Origin: Pseudomonas inefficax
GTDB lineage: Bacteria; Pseudomonadota; Gammaproteobacteria; Pseudomonadales; Pseudomonadaceae
Direction of reading: 5' to 3'
NCBI RefSeq assembly: GCF_900277125.1
Contig: NZ_OPYN01000207.1
Location: 310,001-374,000, forward strand
DNA: 64,000 nucleotides
Under the pieces are notes generated by a model that saw only the letters and a list, made by a program, of their open reading frames with translations, did no database searches and was not told the DNA's origin. Positions within the stretch are counted from its first letter, which is position 1. Every line of letters starts with the position of its first letter. Both the position numbers and the translations under genes were made by a program. This document shows, in pieces, positions 52,943 through 61,449 of the stretch.

Positions 52943-53407
52943 ATGATCATCGGTGCCTTCCTCATCCTCACCTGGCTGGTGCTGCTGTTGCGTTACCCGG
53001 CCAAGGCCCTGCCGATCTCGCTGGCTGCCATTTGTGGCCTGGGCCTGGTGGCCCTGTTCGTGGTCTGGCAGGACACCCGCGAAACCTCGCAACTGGCCCG
53101 CCTGGACCTGCGCCTGACGTACGCCCCCGAACACTGCCCTGCCGACCGAGCCCTGCAAGCAAGCGTGAAGAACGGCAACGAAGTGCCGCTCACCGAATTG
53201 CGCTGGCGAGTGGCGGCGTATGCGCCGGGCGATACCGTGAACCTGGCGGAGAACACCTACAACGCCCCGCGCTACCGCGGGCCGGGTGAGTTGCAGCCAG
53301 GGGCGGAGTGGAAAGACTGCCTGCCACTGCCGCCACTGCGCTCCGGGTACCGGCCGCAGACTCTGGAGTTTCGTGCAGAGCATCTACAAGGTACGTTTGC
53401 CAACTAA
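52943..53407 (+). CDS. Small membrane protein of unknown function
   Basis: A 154-residue protein that I do not recognise as a named family. Two hydrophobic segments, residues 1-16 and 24-43, form a membrane hairpin; the rest (about 45-154) is soluble and beta-rich with two cysteines (Cys65, Cys126) and motifs NGNEVPLTELRWRVAAYAPG and YRGPGELQPG. The repeated Leu/Thr pattern suggests an Ig-like fold; this is inference. It is isolated between two REP pairs, and its ribosome-binding site is poor (AAGG, about 11 bases upstream). Confidence 0.7.
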   Translation: MIIGAFLILTWLVLLLRYPAKALPISLAAICGLGLVALFVVWQDTRETSQLARLDLRLTYAPEHCPADRALQASVKNGNEVPLTELRWRVAAYAPGDTVNLAENTYNAPRYRGPGELQPGAEWKDCLPLPPLRSGYRPQTLEFRAEHLQGTFAN

Positions 53408-53420
53408 TGTATCGCCTGTG

Positions 53421-53518
53421 CCGGCCTCTTCGCGGGCTCGCCCGCTCCCACAGATACTTCACAGCCCTCAAATTCTGTGGGGACTCTGTGGGAGCGGGTT
53501 CACCCGCGAAGAGGCCAG
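53421..53518. repeat. REP pair (type A), mixed arms
   Basis: Left arm core CGCGGGCTCGCCCGCTCCCA, right arm GGGAGCGGGTTCACCCGCGA; the two arms have different loop bases, so the pair combines two sub-variants. Confidence 0.85.
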
Positions 53519-53557
53519 CACAGGAAAAAACCAATCTCCTGACAACAGGCCCCAACC

Positions 53558-54370
53558 ATGCCCACCGTCCTGATCACCGGTTGTTCCAGCGGCATCGGCC
53601 GCGCCCTGGCCGACGCCTTCCGAGATGCCGGCCACCATGTCTGGGCCACCGCCCGCAAACCTGAGGATGTCGAGCAACTGAACGCCGCCGGCTTCACTGC
53701 CCGACAACTGGATGTGAACGATAGCGAAGCGCTGGCCCGCCTGGCCGAGGAACTGGAAAACCTCGATATCCTGATCAACAACGCCGGCTACGGCGCCATG
53801 GGCCCGCTGCTCGATGGCGGCGTGGATGCCCTGCGCCAGCAGTTCGAAACCAACGTATTCGCCGTGGTCGGCGTTACCCGCGCATTGTTCCCACTGCTAC
53901 GCCGCTCACGGGGCCTGGTGGTGAACATCGGTAGCGTATCAGGCGTGTTGGTCACCCCGTTCGCCGGCGCCTACTGCGCTTCGAAAGCAGCCGTGCATGC
54001 CCTGAGCGATGCCTTGCGCCTGGAACTGGCGCCGTTTGGTGTGCAGGTAATGGAAGTGCAGCCAGGAGCGATTGCCTCGCAGTTCGCCAGCAATGCCCAG
54101 CGCCAGGCCGAGCAGGTACTGGCAGCGGACTCGGCGTGGTGGCCGTTGCGCGAGCATGTACAGGCACGGGCACGGGCGTCGCAGGACAAGCCGACCTCGG
54201 CGGCGGTGTTTGCCCAAGGCGTGTTGGCGGCGGTCGGGAAGTCGCCGGTGCCGGCGGTGGTGCGGTTGGGGAATGGCAGCACGGCATTGCCGTTGATGGC
54301 CCGGTTACTGCCGCGGCGGGTGCTGGATTGGGCGTTGCGCAAGCGGTTCGGATTGTTGCGCCCACTCTGA
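53558..54370 (+). CDS. SDR-family oxidoreductase
   Basis: A 270-residue classical short-chain dehydrogenase. Cofactor motif TGCSSGIGRALADAF at 7-21, NNAGYGAMGPL, catalytic Ser in NIGSVSG and YxxxK as YCASKAA. The C-terminal part, with membrane-leaning LPLMARLLPRRVLDWALR, resembles retinol/steroid-dehydrogenase-like SDRs. The substrate is unknown. Convergent with the next SDR gene; the two share only the fold. Confidence 0.87.
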   Translation: MPTVLITGCSSGIGRALADAFRDAGHHVWATARKPEDVEQLNAAGFTARQLDVNDSEALARLAEELENLDILINNAGYGAMGPLLDGGVDALRQQFETNVFAVVGVTRALFPLLRRSRGLVVNIGSVSGVLVTPFAGAYCASKAAVHALSDALRLELAPFGVQVMEVQPGAIASQFASNAQRQAEQVLAADSAWWPLREHVQARARASQDKPTSAAVFAQGVLAAVGKSPVPAVVRLGNGSTALPLMARLLPRRVLDWALRKRFGLLRPL

Positions 54371-54389
54371 GCGATTGGTTGCCTGTGCT

Positions 54390-54483
54390 GGCCTCTTCGC
54401 GGGTAAACCCGCTCCCACAGGTACCCCACAGAGTTTGAGACCTGTGCGATCCCTGTGGGAGCGGGTTTACCCGCGAAGAGGCC
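54390..54483. repeat. REP pair (type A), inverted
   Basis: Near-perfect inverted arms with GGCCTCTTCGCGGGTAAACC at about 54390-54421 and 54452-54483. It lies between the convergent SDR genes. Confidence 0.9.
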
Positions 54484-54501
54484 AGTACAGGCAGTAGAGA
54501 A

Positions 54502-55296
54502 TCAGGCTATGGAACGCAGCACCCCGCCATCCACCCGCAAGGCAGCTCCGGTAGTGGCACTGGCCTGCATCGACGCCAGGTACACCACCATGTTCGCCAC
54601 CTCCTCCACCGTCGCCAGCCGCTTGATCAGCGAGGTCGGCCGGTGCTCGGCAAGGAAGCTGGCTTCCAGCTCTGCAGTTGACACCCCCTGCTCCTCGGCC
54701 AGCTTGGCAAAGAAGTCGCCCACACCTTCCGAACGTGTAGGCCCTGGCAACACCGCATTCACCGTCACCCCTGTGCCAGCCAGGGTCTCGGCCAGCCCGC
54801 GCGACACCGCCAGCAACGCCGTCTTGGTCATGCCGTAATGAATCATCTCGGTCGGGATCTGCAGCGCCGACTCACTGGACAGGAACACCACCCGTCCCCA
54901 TTTGCGCCCGGCCATGCCTTGGGCATAGTGGCGCGACAGGCGAACGGCATTGAGCACATTGACGTCGAAGAAACGCTGCCAGTCCTCATCCTCGATCTCG
55001 AAGAACGGCTTGGGCTCGAAGATGCCCAGGTTGTTGACCAGGATGTCAGTATGCGGCACCTGGTCGAACAGCGTCTGCGCCCCGGCCTGGGTACCCAGGT
55101 CGGCAGCGATGCCGATGATGCGCGCCTGTGGCAAACGCTCGCGCACAACTTTGAGGGCTTCGTCGACCCGGGCCTGGGTACGACCATTGAGGACCACTTC
55201 GGCCCCCGCCTCGGCCAGGCCGATGGCGATGGCCAGGCCGATGCCGGCGGTGGAGCCGCTGACGATGGCGCGCTTGCCGTTCAGGGAAATGTGCAT
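54502..55296 (-). CDS. SDR-family oxidoreductase (3-oxoacyl-ACP-reductase-like)
   Basis: A 264-residue short-chain dehydrogenase. GSTAGIGLAIAIGLAEAGAE is the Rossmann motif, NNLGIFEPKPFFE replaces the usual NNAG, catalytic Ser is in LSSESALQ and YGMTK carries Tyr and Lys; GAALRVDGGVLRS ends the protein. The start at 55296 follows GAGGAGG; the longer in-frame reading would begin inside the flanking REP pair. The substrate is unknown. Confidence 0.88.
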   Translation of the reverse strand: MHISLNGKRAIVSGSTAGIGLAIAIGLAEAGAEVVLNGRTQARVDEALKVVRERLPQARIIGIAADLGTQAGAQTLFDQVPHTDILVNNLGIFEPKPFFEIEDEDWQRFFDVNVLNAVRLSRHYAQGMAGRKWGRVVFLSSESALQIPTEMIHYGMTKTALLAVSRGLAETLAGTGVTVNAVLPGPTRSEGVGDFFAKLAEEQGVSTAELEASFLAEHRPTSLIKRLATVEEVANMVVYLASMQASATTGAALRVDGGVLRSIA

Positions 55297-55328
55297 CTGT
55301 GCCTCCTCGTCTGTCTGGGAAATCGCAG

Positions 55329-55430
55329 GGGGCTGCTTTGCAGCCCATCGCGACACAAGGCCGCTCCTACAGGCGGACGCGATCTCCTGTAGGAGCGGCC
55401 TTGTGTCGCGATGGGCCGCAAAGCGGCCCA
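55329..55430. repeat. REP pair (type B), inverted
   Basis: Inverted arms with GCCCATCGCGACACAAGGCC and its complement, around about 55373-55387. It abuts the stop codon of the outer-membrane-factor gene. Confidence 0.9.
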
Positions 55431-55431
55431 A

Positions 55432-56883
55432 TCACACTTTCTTCACAGGCTGCTCATCAAACGCCTGCCAGCCACCACCCAGGGCCTTGTACAGCCCCAC
55501 CAGCGCCTGCGACACCGCCGCCGAACTGTCGATCCACTGCTCCTCGCTGGCCAGCAAGGCACCCTGCACCGTCAGCACATTGAGAAAGTCCACCGCCCCT
55601 TCCACATACTGGCGCTGGGCAGTTTCCAGGGCGATGCGGTTCTGCCGCACCGCCTCGGCCAAGTGGTCGCGGCGCAACTGGCTGGCGTTGTACAGGCGTA
55701 GCACATCGTCGATTTCATGCCAGGCCCCCAGCACCACCTTGCGGTAGTTCAGCGCCGCTTCCTGCTGCTGCGCCTCGCGCAGTTCCAGGGTGCCCTTGAG
55801 CCGGCCACCCTCGAAGATCGGCAGCGACAGCTGCGGCCCGAAGGCGAAGCGGCGCGAATCCCAGGCGCCGAAATCGGACAGCTGCATGGCCTGGAACCCG
55901 ACACTGCCCGACAGCCGGATGCTGGGGTAGAAGTCGGCCTTGGCCACGCCAATGCTGGCGGTGGCGGCATGCAGGCGGGCCTCGGCCTGGCGAATGTCCG
56001 GGCGGCGTTCGGCCAGTTCGGACGGCAGGCCAATGGCGAACTTCTGCTGCGGCGCAGGCAGTTCGCCGCCCTGCAGCAACTCGGCCTGCAGGCTGCGCGG
56101 CGGTTCGGCGGCGAGCAGGCTGAGGGCGTTGATCAGGTCATCGCGCCGCGCTTCCAGGCTTGGCAGGCGCGACTCGATCGAGGCGACCTGGGCACTGGCC
56201 TGGGCTACGTCCAGGCGCGTGGCGACCCCTTCGGCCTGGCGGTTTTCGGACAACTTCAGGCTGTGCTGGGCGACCTTGAGGTTGTCGCGGGTCACATCGA
56301 TGGTGTGCTGCACGGCGCGCAGCTGGATGTAGTTGCCGGCGGTTTCCGAAAGCAATGCCAGCAACACGCCGCGGCGATCATTCTCGGCCACTTCGACCGT
56401 GGCATCGGCAGCCTCGACCTGGCGCCGCACACGGCCCCACAGGTCCAGCTCCCAACCGGCCACCAGGTCGCCCTGCCAGAGGTTGAAGGCTTCCTTCCCC
56501 GCCTTGCCGGAAGGGTCGCTCAAGCCTTCGGCGCTGTTGCGCGCGCGGCTGTAGCCAGCGTTCACGTCCACCGCTGGTACTTCGTCGGCAGCCACGGTGC
56601 TGCGCAGAGCGCGGCTTTGCAGCAGGCGGGCACTGGCCATCTGCAGGTCGAGGTTGCGCTCGGCTACACGCTGGATCAAGGCACTCAGGCAGGCGTCGTG
56701 GAAGCTCTCCCACCAGCGCAGTTCCAGCGGTTCGGCCTGCGGCTGGCTGGCCGCCGCCTCGCCTTGCAGCGGCGCCCACTGTTGCGGTGGCTGGCTGTCG
56801 GGGCGCTGGAAGTCCGGGCCCAGAGTGCAGCCAGCCACCAACACGGCCAGCAGCAACGGGCTCAAGCGTAATGCCGGTTTCAT
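55432..56883 (-). CDS. Outer-membrane efflux lipoprotein (NodT/OprM family)
   Basis: A 483-residue TolC-type outer-membrane factor. Signal peptide with lipobox LVAGC (Cys19), then TLGPDFQRPDSQPP, LRWWESFHDACLSALI and two OEP repeats (first with NLDLQMASARLLQSRA; second with PSELAERRPDIRQAEARLHA and GVAKADFYPSIRLSGSVGFQ). It forms the outer-membrane channel of the tripartite exporter with the adaptor and MFS pump encoded just upstream; its ATG overlaps the adaptor stop by four bases. Confidence 0.92.
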   Translation of the reverse strand: MKPALRLSPLLLAVLVAGCTLGPDFQRPDSQPPQQWAPLQGEAAASQPQAEPLELRWWESFHDACLSALIQRVAERNLDLQMASARLLQSRALRSTVAADEVPAVDVNAGYSRARNSAEGLSDPSGKAGKEAFNLWQGDLVAGWELDLWGRVRRQVEAADATVEVAENDRRGVLLALLSETAGNYIQLRAVQHTIDVTRDNLKVAQHSLKLSENRQAEGVATRLDVAQASAQVASIESRLPSLEARRDDLINALSLLAAEPPRSLQAELLQGGELPAPQQKFAIGLPSELAERRPDIRQAEARLHAATASIGVAKADFYPSIRLSGSVGFQAMQLSDFGAWDSRRFAFGPQLSLPIFEGGRLKGTLELREAQQQEAALNYRKVVLGAWHEIDDVLRLYNASQLRRDHLAEAVRQNRIALETAQRQYVEGAVDFLNVLTVQGALLASEEQWIDSSAAVSQALVGLYKALGGGWQAFDEQPVKKV

Positions 56884-57962
56884 CGTGCGCTTACCTCTTT
56901 GCCGTCCAGCTTGTCGCCACGGGTGTCGATGGTCGCTTCCACCGACATGCCCACGCGCAGGCGGGCAAGCAGCGGCTGGCCGTCATCGAAAACGATCTTC
57001 ACCGGGATGCGCTGCACCACCTTGGTGAAGTTGCCGGTAGCGTTGTCCGGCTTGACCGCGGCGAAGGTCACGCCGGTGGCCGGGGCGATGCTTTCCACAT
57101 GGCCTTGCAGCTTCTCACCGGCAAAGGTGTCGACGCTGATACTCACGGCCTGGCCAGGTTGTACGTGGGTCAGCTGGGTTTCCTGGAAGTTGCCGACCAC
57201 GTAGGCTTGCTGCAACGGCACCACCGACAGCAGGCGGGCGCCCGGGTTGACGTAGGCACCGACACGCAAGGCGCGCTCGCCGACCATGCCGTCCACGGGC
57301 GCGGTGATGCGGGTGTAGGACAGATCGAGCTGGGCCCTTTCCAGCCCTGCCTCGGCCCGCTTCAGCTGGCCGTCGGCACTGGCCACCTGGGCGGTAAGGA
57401 TATCCACCTGCTTGCGCGCCGCTACCAGTGCCGCCTGGGCATTGGCCAGGCGTGCGCGGGCCTGGTCGACCCCGCTGCGCGCCTGCTGGGCGTTCTGCAC
57501 GGTGCCGGCACCCTGCTCGGCCAGGCGGCTATAGCGGTTGACCTCATGGTCGGCGAACGCTGCTTCGGCCTGGGCCGCTTTCACGGCAGCCTCAGCCTGG
57601 GCAATCAGCGACGCCTGGCGCTCGAGGGTGGCACGGGCATCGGCGCTTTGCGCCTGGGCCACCAGCAACTGCGCCTGCGCGGCATCCAGCGCGGCCTGGT
57701 AGTCACGGGCATCGATGGTCGCCAACAACTGGCCGGCCTTGACCTGCTGGTTGTCCTCCACCAGCACCTCCTTGATGAAGCCGGCGACCTTGGGCGCGAC
57801 CACGGTGTAGTCGGCGATCACATAGGCATCATTGGTGCTCTGGCGGTGGTCGCTGCCGAACATCCAGGGGCCGACGATGCCGGCCAGGACGGCCACGGCA
57901 AGCACCGAGCCGATGAACAGGGTTTTGCGGTTGTTGGTCATTTCAGTGGTTCTCGAATTCAT
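56880..57962 (-). CDS. Periplasmic adaptor (HlyD/EmrA type)
   Basis: A 360-residue membrane-fusion protein. One N-terminal helix (TLFIGSVLAVAVLAGIVGPWM), a split lipoyl domain (VVAPKVAGFIKEVLVEDNQQ ... ITAPVDGMVGERALRVGAYV) flanking a long alpha-helical hairpin (about 90-200, Ala/Gln-rich), then the beta-barrel (GNFQETQLTHVQPGQAV). It links the MFS pump and the outer-membrane factor. Start MNSRTTEM 8 bp after the pump gene; MTNNRKT at 57941 is an alternative. Confidence 0.92.
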   Translation of the reverse strand: MNSRTTEMTNNRKTLFIGSVLAVAVLAGIVGPWMFGSDHRQSTNDAYVIADYTVVAPKVAGFIKEVLVEDNQQVKAGQLLATIDARDYQAALDAAQAQLLVAQAQSADARATLERQASLIAQAEAAVKAAQAEAAFADHEVNRYSRLAEQGAGTVQNAQQARSGVDQARARLANAQAALVAARKQVDILTAQVASADGQLKRAEAGLERAQLDLSYTRITAPVDGMVGERALRVGAYVNPGARLLSVVPLQQAYVVGNFQETQLTHVQPGQAVSISVDTFAGEKLQGHVESIAPATGVTFAAVKPDNATGNFTKVVQRIPVKIVFDDGQPLLARLRVGMSVEATIDTRGDKLDGKEVSAR

Positions 57963-57969
57963 CCAGGGT

Positions 57970-59511
57970 TCAGGCCACCGCGCGCGGCGGATAGACCCGG
58001 GTAGGCACGAAAGGAATCAGGCAGATCAGGGCCACGGCAATGCAGGCCATGACCAGGTAGAGGTCGGCGGAGGTCAGCACCAGCGCCTGGTCGTGGATGC
58101 GCCTGGCCAGGCCGGCTGCGTTACCGTCGACCAGCGGGGCGTTGCCCAGGCTGTCCACCAGGTGGTTGGAATGAAAGTGCCGGCGCAGGGTGCCAAGGGC
58201 GTCCAGCAGGCCACCGGCGATCACCGCGGCCAGGCCCTTGACGGTGTTGAACCAGCTGGAAGCGAACGGGCCTTCCTGCGGGGTCATGCCGTTGGTGGAC
58301 AGCATCAGCAGCGGCAGCACTGCCATTGGCTGGCCGAACACCTGCAGCAGGTAGAACGGGTAGAAGTCGCCACGGATCCACTCGCTGGTCAGCAGGCTGC
58401 TGCCGACACAGGACACCGCCAGCATCGCCAGGCCGATGCCCAGCACCCAACGGCAGTCCACCGCGCGGATGTTGCACAGCGCCGCCGTCAGCGGCAGGGC
58501 GATCAGCTGCGGCATGGCTACCAGCATCATCAGCGGGCTGGTCTGCGCCGGCCGGTAGCCCTGGATCTGCGCCAGGTACGCCGACGGAATGCTGCCCACA
58601 CCTGAGAGCACGATCAGCACGCCGGCCAGGGTCACCAGGGCGAAACTCAGGTTGCGCCGCGACAGCATGCGCAACTGGAAGAATGGCAGCGGCTCGGACC
58701 ATTCGTTGTACATGAACAGCACCAGCAACAGCAGGCCACCACCGAGCAGCCAGCAGATCAGTGGCGAATCGAACCAGCCCCAGCGGTCGCCCAGCGACAG
58801 GCCCAGCACGATGCAGCTGATGGCGGGCAGGCCGAGCAGCACGCCGCGCCAGTCGAACTGCTTGAAGCGCTCCAGGCGCAGCGGGTCCTGCGGCAGGCCC
58901 CAACCGACACAGAACATGGCCAGCATCGAGGGCAGGATGATCTGCCAGAAAGCCCACTGCCAGCCGACATATTCGGTCCACAGCCCTGCCAGCGGCGTGC
59001 CGAGGTTGGGGCCGAAGGTGGCGGTGAGGGCATAGCAGGCCAGGCCATAGACCTTGATGCCCGGTGGCAGGAAGCGCAGGGCCACGCTCATCAACATAGG
59101 CGGCAAGGCGCCAGAGGCGAAGCCCTGAAGCACACGCAGCAGCATCAGGCTGTGCAGGTTGGGGGCGAACGGTTGCAGCAGGCCGAGCACGGCGAACAGG
59201 CCGATGGCGCTCATGGTGAAGCGCCGCAGCGAGAACGTGGTAGCCAGCCATGGCGCGAAAGCCATGGCCGAGACCGAGGCGGCGCTGTAGACGGCCAGCA
59301 GCCAGGCGCCTTCGTCGGCGCCGATGCCCATGGCCCCACGGATATCGGCCAGGGAGATCTTGGTCACCGACTCGTTGAGGCCCGCGCACAACACGGCCAG
59401 CAACACACCGAACAGCCCGACCACTACCTGCAGGCCGAACGCAGTCTGCGCAGGCGCGGCCGGCGCGGGCGCGGCGGCAACCACAGCAGACGGGGCGGAC
59501 AGGGAACTCAT
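57970..59511 (-). CDS. MFS drug exporter (DHA2, EmrB/QacA type)
   Basis: A 513-residue proton-driven exporter with about fourteen predicted membrane helices. The Ala/Pro-rich N-terminus (about 25 residues) is cytoplasmic; the first helix is VVVGLFGVLLAVLCAGLN. Family blocks include GADEGAWLLAVYSAASVSAM, LRVLQGFASGALPPMLMSVA and PNLGTPLAGLWTEYVGWQWA (motif C region). First gene of the pump-adaptor-OMF operon; substrates unknown. A palindromic LysR-type site lies 89 bp upstream. Confidence 0.92.
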   Translation of the reverse strand: MSSLSAPSAVVAAAPAPAAPAQTAFGLQVVVGLFGVLLAVLCAGLNESVTKISLADIRGAMGIGADEGAWLLAVYSAASVSAMAFAPWLATTFSLRRFTMSAIGLFAVLGLLQPFAPNLHSLMLLRVLQGFASGALPPMLMSVALRFLPPGIKVYGLACYALTATFGPNLGTPLAGLWTEYVGWQWAFWQIILPSMLAMFCVGWGLPQDPLRLERFKQFDWRGVLLGLPAISCIVLGLSLGDRWGWFDSPLICWLLGGGLLLLVLFMYNEWSEPLPFFQLRMLSRRNLSFALVTLAGVLIVLSGVGSIPSAYLAQIQGYRPAQTSPLMMLVAMPQLIALPLTAALCNIRAVDCRWVLGIGLAMLAVSCVGSSLLTSEWIRGDFYPFYLLQVFGQPMAVLPLLMLSTNGMTPQEGPFASSWFNTVKGLAAVIAGGLLDALGTLRRHFHSNHLVDSLGNAPLVDGNAAGLARRIHDQALVLTSADLYLVMACIAVALICLIPFVPTRVYPPRAVA

Positions 59512-59599
59512 GGGCAGACATCTCCAGCAACAATTTGCGACTGGAGCAAGTCTAAGAAGGTCGAATGCTTACGAAAACTGACTTATCGGTAGGTTTATG

Positions 59600-59615
59600 T
59601 TGCGTCAGACGCAAT
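59600..59615. promoter_or_regulatory. LysR-type palindromic site upstream of the MFS operon
   Basis: TTGCGTCAGACGCAAT is a near-perfect palindrome (TTGCGTC/GACGCAA with A between) 89 bp upstream of the MFS start. A 14/16 copy lies upstream of the adjacent LysR gene. Confidence 0.6.
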
Positions 59616-59637
59616 CCACTTCAAAACCGAGTCGCCT

Positions 59638-59727
59638 GCTTCGCGGGCGCGCCCGCTCCCACAGGTACAGTGCACCTCTCAAGACCTGTGATATCCCTGT
59701 GGGAGCGGGCATGCCCGCGAAGAAGCC
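59638..59727. repeat. REP pair (type A variants), inverted
   Basis: Left core CGCGGGCGCGCCCGCTCCCA, right core GGGAGCGGGCATGCCCGCGA. It lies between the LysR gene and the exporter operon. Confidence 0.87.
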
Positions 59728-59736
59728 AACCTGGTA

Positions 59737-60645
59737 TCAAGGGTCAACACTGCAGCAAGCCTTCAAGGTCTGCCGCAACCACCGATGCGCCGGGTCATTG
59801 TGAAACCGTGGGTGCCATGCCTGCAGCACGGTCACCCGCTCCAGCGGCACCGGGATTTCGAACGAGCGCAGCGGCAGCCCTAGCTTGTGCACGCTATTGA
59901 GGATGTTGGCCGGCATCGGCAGGATCAGGTCGGAATCCGGCAGCGAGAACAGCGCCGAGTGAAAACTCGGGGTAATCAGCGCCACCCGCCGCTGCACCTT
60001 GAAGTTGGCCAGTTCCACATCGATCGGCCCATTGGCCCGTCCACGACGGGACACGCTGATCTGTGGATAACTGGCAAAACTGTGCGGCGTGATCGGCTGC
60101 TCAAAAATCGGGTGGTCGCGTCGCGCCAGCCCCACGTAGTAGGTCTGGAACAGGCTCTGCACCTTGATCTCCGGCCCCAGGTCCACGGTCGAGCTGATGA
60201 TCAGGTCGGTACGACCGTCGCGCAGCACGCTGTCATCATCACCGCCGGGGCTTTCCGGCACGAAGCGCAGCACCGTGCGCGGTGCCTGCTCGTGCATGCG
60301 CCGCAGCAACTGGGCGCCGTACAGAGCGATGAACAGGTCGTTGGTGCGGATGTTGAAGGCCCGGTCAAGCTTGGGCAGGTCGACCTCGTCGGCACTCCGG
60401 AACACCTCGCCGGCCTGCTCCACCAACGCGGCCACCTGCTCACGCAGGGCCAGCGCCCGCGGTGTCGGCACCAGGCCACGGCCGGCGCGCACCAGGATCG
60501 GGTCACCCAATGCATCGCGGATACGCCCCAGGGTCCGGCTCATCGCCGCCGGGCTGAGGTTCATGCGCTGCGCCGCGCCGACCACGCTGCCCTCGTCGAG
60601 CAGGGCGTCGAGGGCGACGAGCAGGTTCATGTCCGGGAGTTGCAT
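59737..60645 (-). CDS. LysR-family transcriptional regulator
   Basis: A 302-residue LysR regulator: N-terminal winged HTH (MNLLVALDALLDEGSVVGAA and MNLSPAAMSRTLGRIRDALG) and a C-terminal periplasmic-binding-type effector domain (RAFNIRTNDLFIALYGAQLL; LALITPSF-type core VALITPSFHSALF). It is oriented like, and directly upstream of, the MFS exporter operon. Matching 16-bp palindromes lie upstream of both, so it probably regulates itself and the exporter. The effector is unknown. Confidence 0.88.
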   Translation of the reverse strand: MQLPDMNLLVALDALLDEGSVVGAAQRMNLSPAAMSRTLGRIRDALGDPILVRAGRGLVPTPRALALREQVAALVEQAGEVFRSADEVDLPKLDRAFNIRTNDLFIALYGAQLLRRMHEQAPRTVLRFVPESPGGDDDSVLRDGRTDLIISSTVDLGPEIKVQSLFQTYYVGLARRDHPIFEQPITPHSFASYPQISVSRRGRANGPIDVELANFKVQRRVALITPSFHSALFSLPDSDLILPMPANILNSVHKLGLPLRSFEIPVPLERVTVLQAWHPRFHNDPAHRWLRQTLKACCSVDP

Positions 60646-60697
60646 GGCCGTTTTCCGTTACAGCTGTGGGAGATGGCGATGGTAGCAGGTTGCTGGA

Positions 60698-60713
60698 TTG
60701 CACCAGACGCAAT
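60698..60713. promoter_or_regulatory. LysR-type palindromic site upstream of the LysR gene
   Basis: TTGCACCAGACGCAAT, 53 bp upstream of the regulator start, differs from the exporter-side site at two of sixteen positions and fits the T-N11-A LysR pattern. Confidence 0.55.
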
Positions 60714-60780
60714 GCGCTCGTGCGTGGCGGGGCATTTATTCAGAGAGTGGATTGAGCCAAGAATGAGGAATGGCAGGTTC

Positions 60781-60874
60781 GGCCTCTTCGCGGGTGAACC
60801 CGCTCCCCCAGTGACTGCACAAGCTCCGAATACTGTGGCGCACCTGTGGGAGCGGGTTCACCCGCGAAGAGGCC
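60781..60874. repeat. REP pair (type A), inverted
   Basis: Arms with CGCGGGTGAACCCGCTCC (left, with CCCCCAG instead of CCCACAG) and its complement at about 60843-60874. It lies between the divergent LysR and universal-stress genes. Confidence 0.87.
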
Positions 60875-60916
60875 AGAACAGACAACCCCTTAGCCAGCCT
60901 GAAACAAGGACCCCAC

Positions 60917-61366
60917 ATGCCCAGCCCCGTCCTGATCGCCATCGACGCCTCCCCTGCATCCACCGCCCTGCTCACCCTCGCCCGCCGCTACTGCCACCCC
61001 GGCGAGCACGAACTGCACGTGCTGCTGGCCATCGACGCTACCTTCGCCGTCCACGACCAACCCGCGCCCTACACCGCAGAAGAACTGGAAGAATACCCCG
61101 CCGCCTGCGAAGAGCAGCACCAGGCCGACCACGCAGTGGCCGAGGCAGTGCGCCACTTGCAACAAGCCGGCTTCGCCTGCCAGGGCTGCATGGTGGCCGG
61201 GCAGCCGGTCGAGGCGATCGTGGCCAAGGCGCAGGAGCTGAATTGCGAACTGATCATCATGGGCCACCGCCACCTGTCCCGGCTGGGGCGGATGCTGGAT
61301 CCGTCGATCAGTGCGAAGGTGATTGATCGGGTGAAGGTGCCAGTGTTGGTAGGGGCCGCGAGCTAA
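60917..61366 (+). CDS. Universal stress protein (UspA-like)
   Basis: A 149-residue single-domain USP: opens VLIAIDASPASTALLTLARR (beta1 with Asp), middle AVAEAVRHLQQAGFACQGCM and ends VIDRVKVPVLVGAAS. The C-terminal nucleotide loop normally reads G-x2-G-x9-G-S/T; here it is G-HR-H-x9-P-S (IIMGHRHLSRLGRMLDPSIS), so two of three glycines are replaced. It therefore looks like a non-ATP-binding USP. Monocistronic, flanked by REPs. Confidence 0.87.
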   Translation: MPSPVLIAIDASPASTALLTLARRYCHPGEHELHVLLAIDATFAVHDQPAPYTAEELEEYPAACEEQHQADHAVAEAVRHLQQAGFACQGCMVAGQPVEAIVAKAQELNCELIIMGHRHLSRLGRMLDPSISAKVIDRVKVPVLVGAAS

Positions 61367-61368
61367 CT

Positions 61369-61449
61369 GCACCGCTCCCACAGGATTTGCGCCAGCCCCA
61401 AGAGCAGCACATCACTTGAGGGAGCGGGCAAGCCCGCGAAGAGGCCAGT
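61369..61449. repeat. Degenerate REP pair (type A)
   Basis: The right arm (61417-61449, GGGAGCGGGCAAGCCCGCGA) is intact. Only the outer part of the left arm (CCGCTCCCACAGG, 61372-61384) remains. Confidence 0.7.

Noticed and set aside
54370..55300. The two SDR genes as a recent tandem duplication
   Set aside because: They are convergent and share only the generic SDR motifs; TGCSSGIG/YCASK versus GSTAGIG/YGMTK and different C-termini indicate distinct subfamilies.
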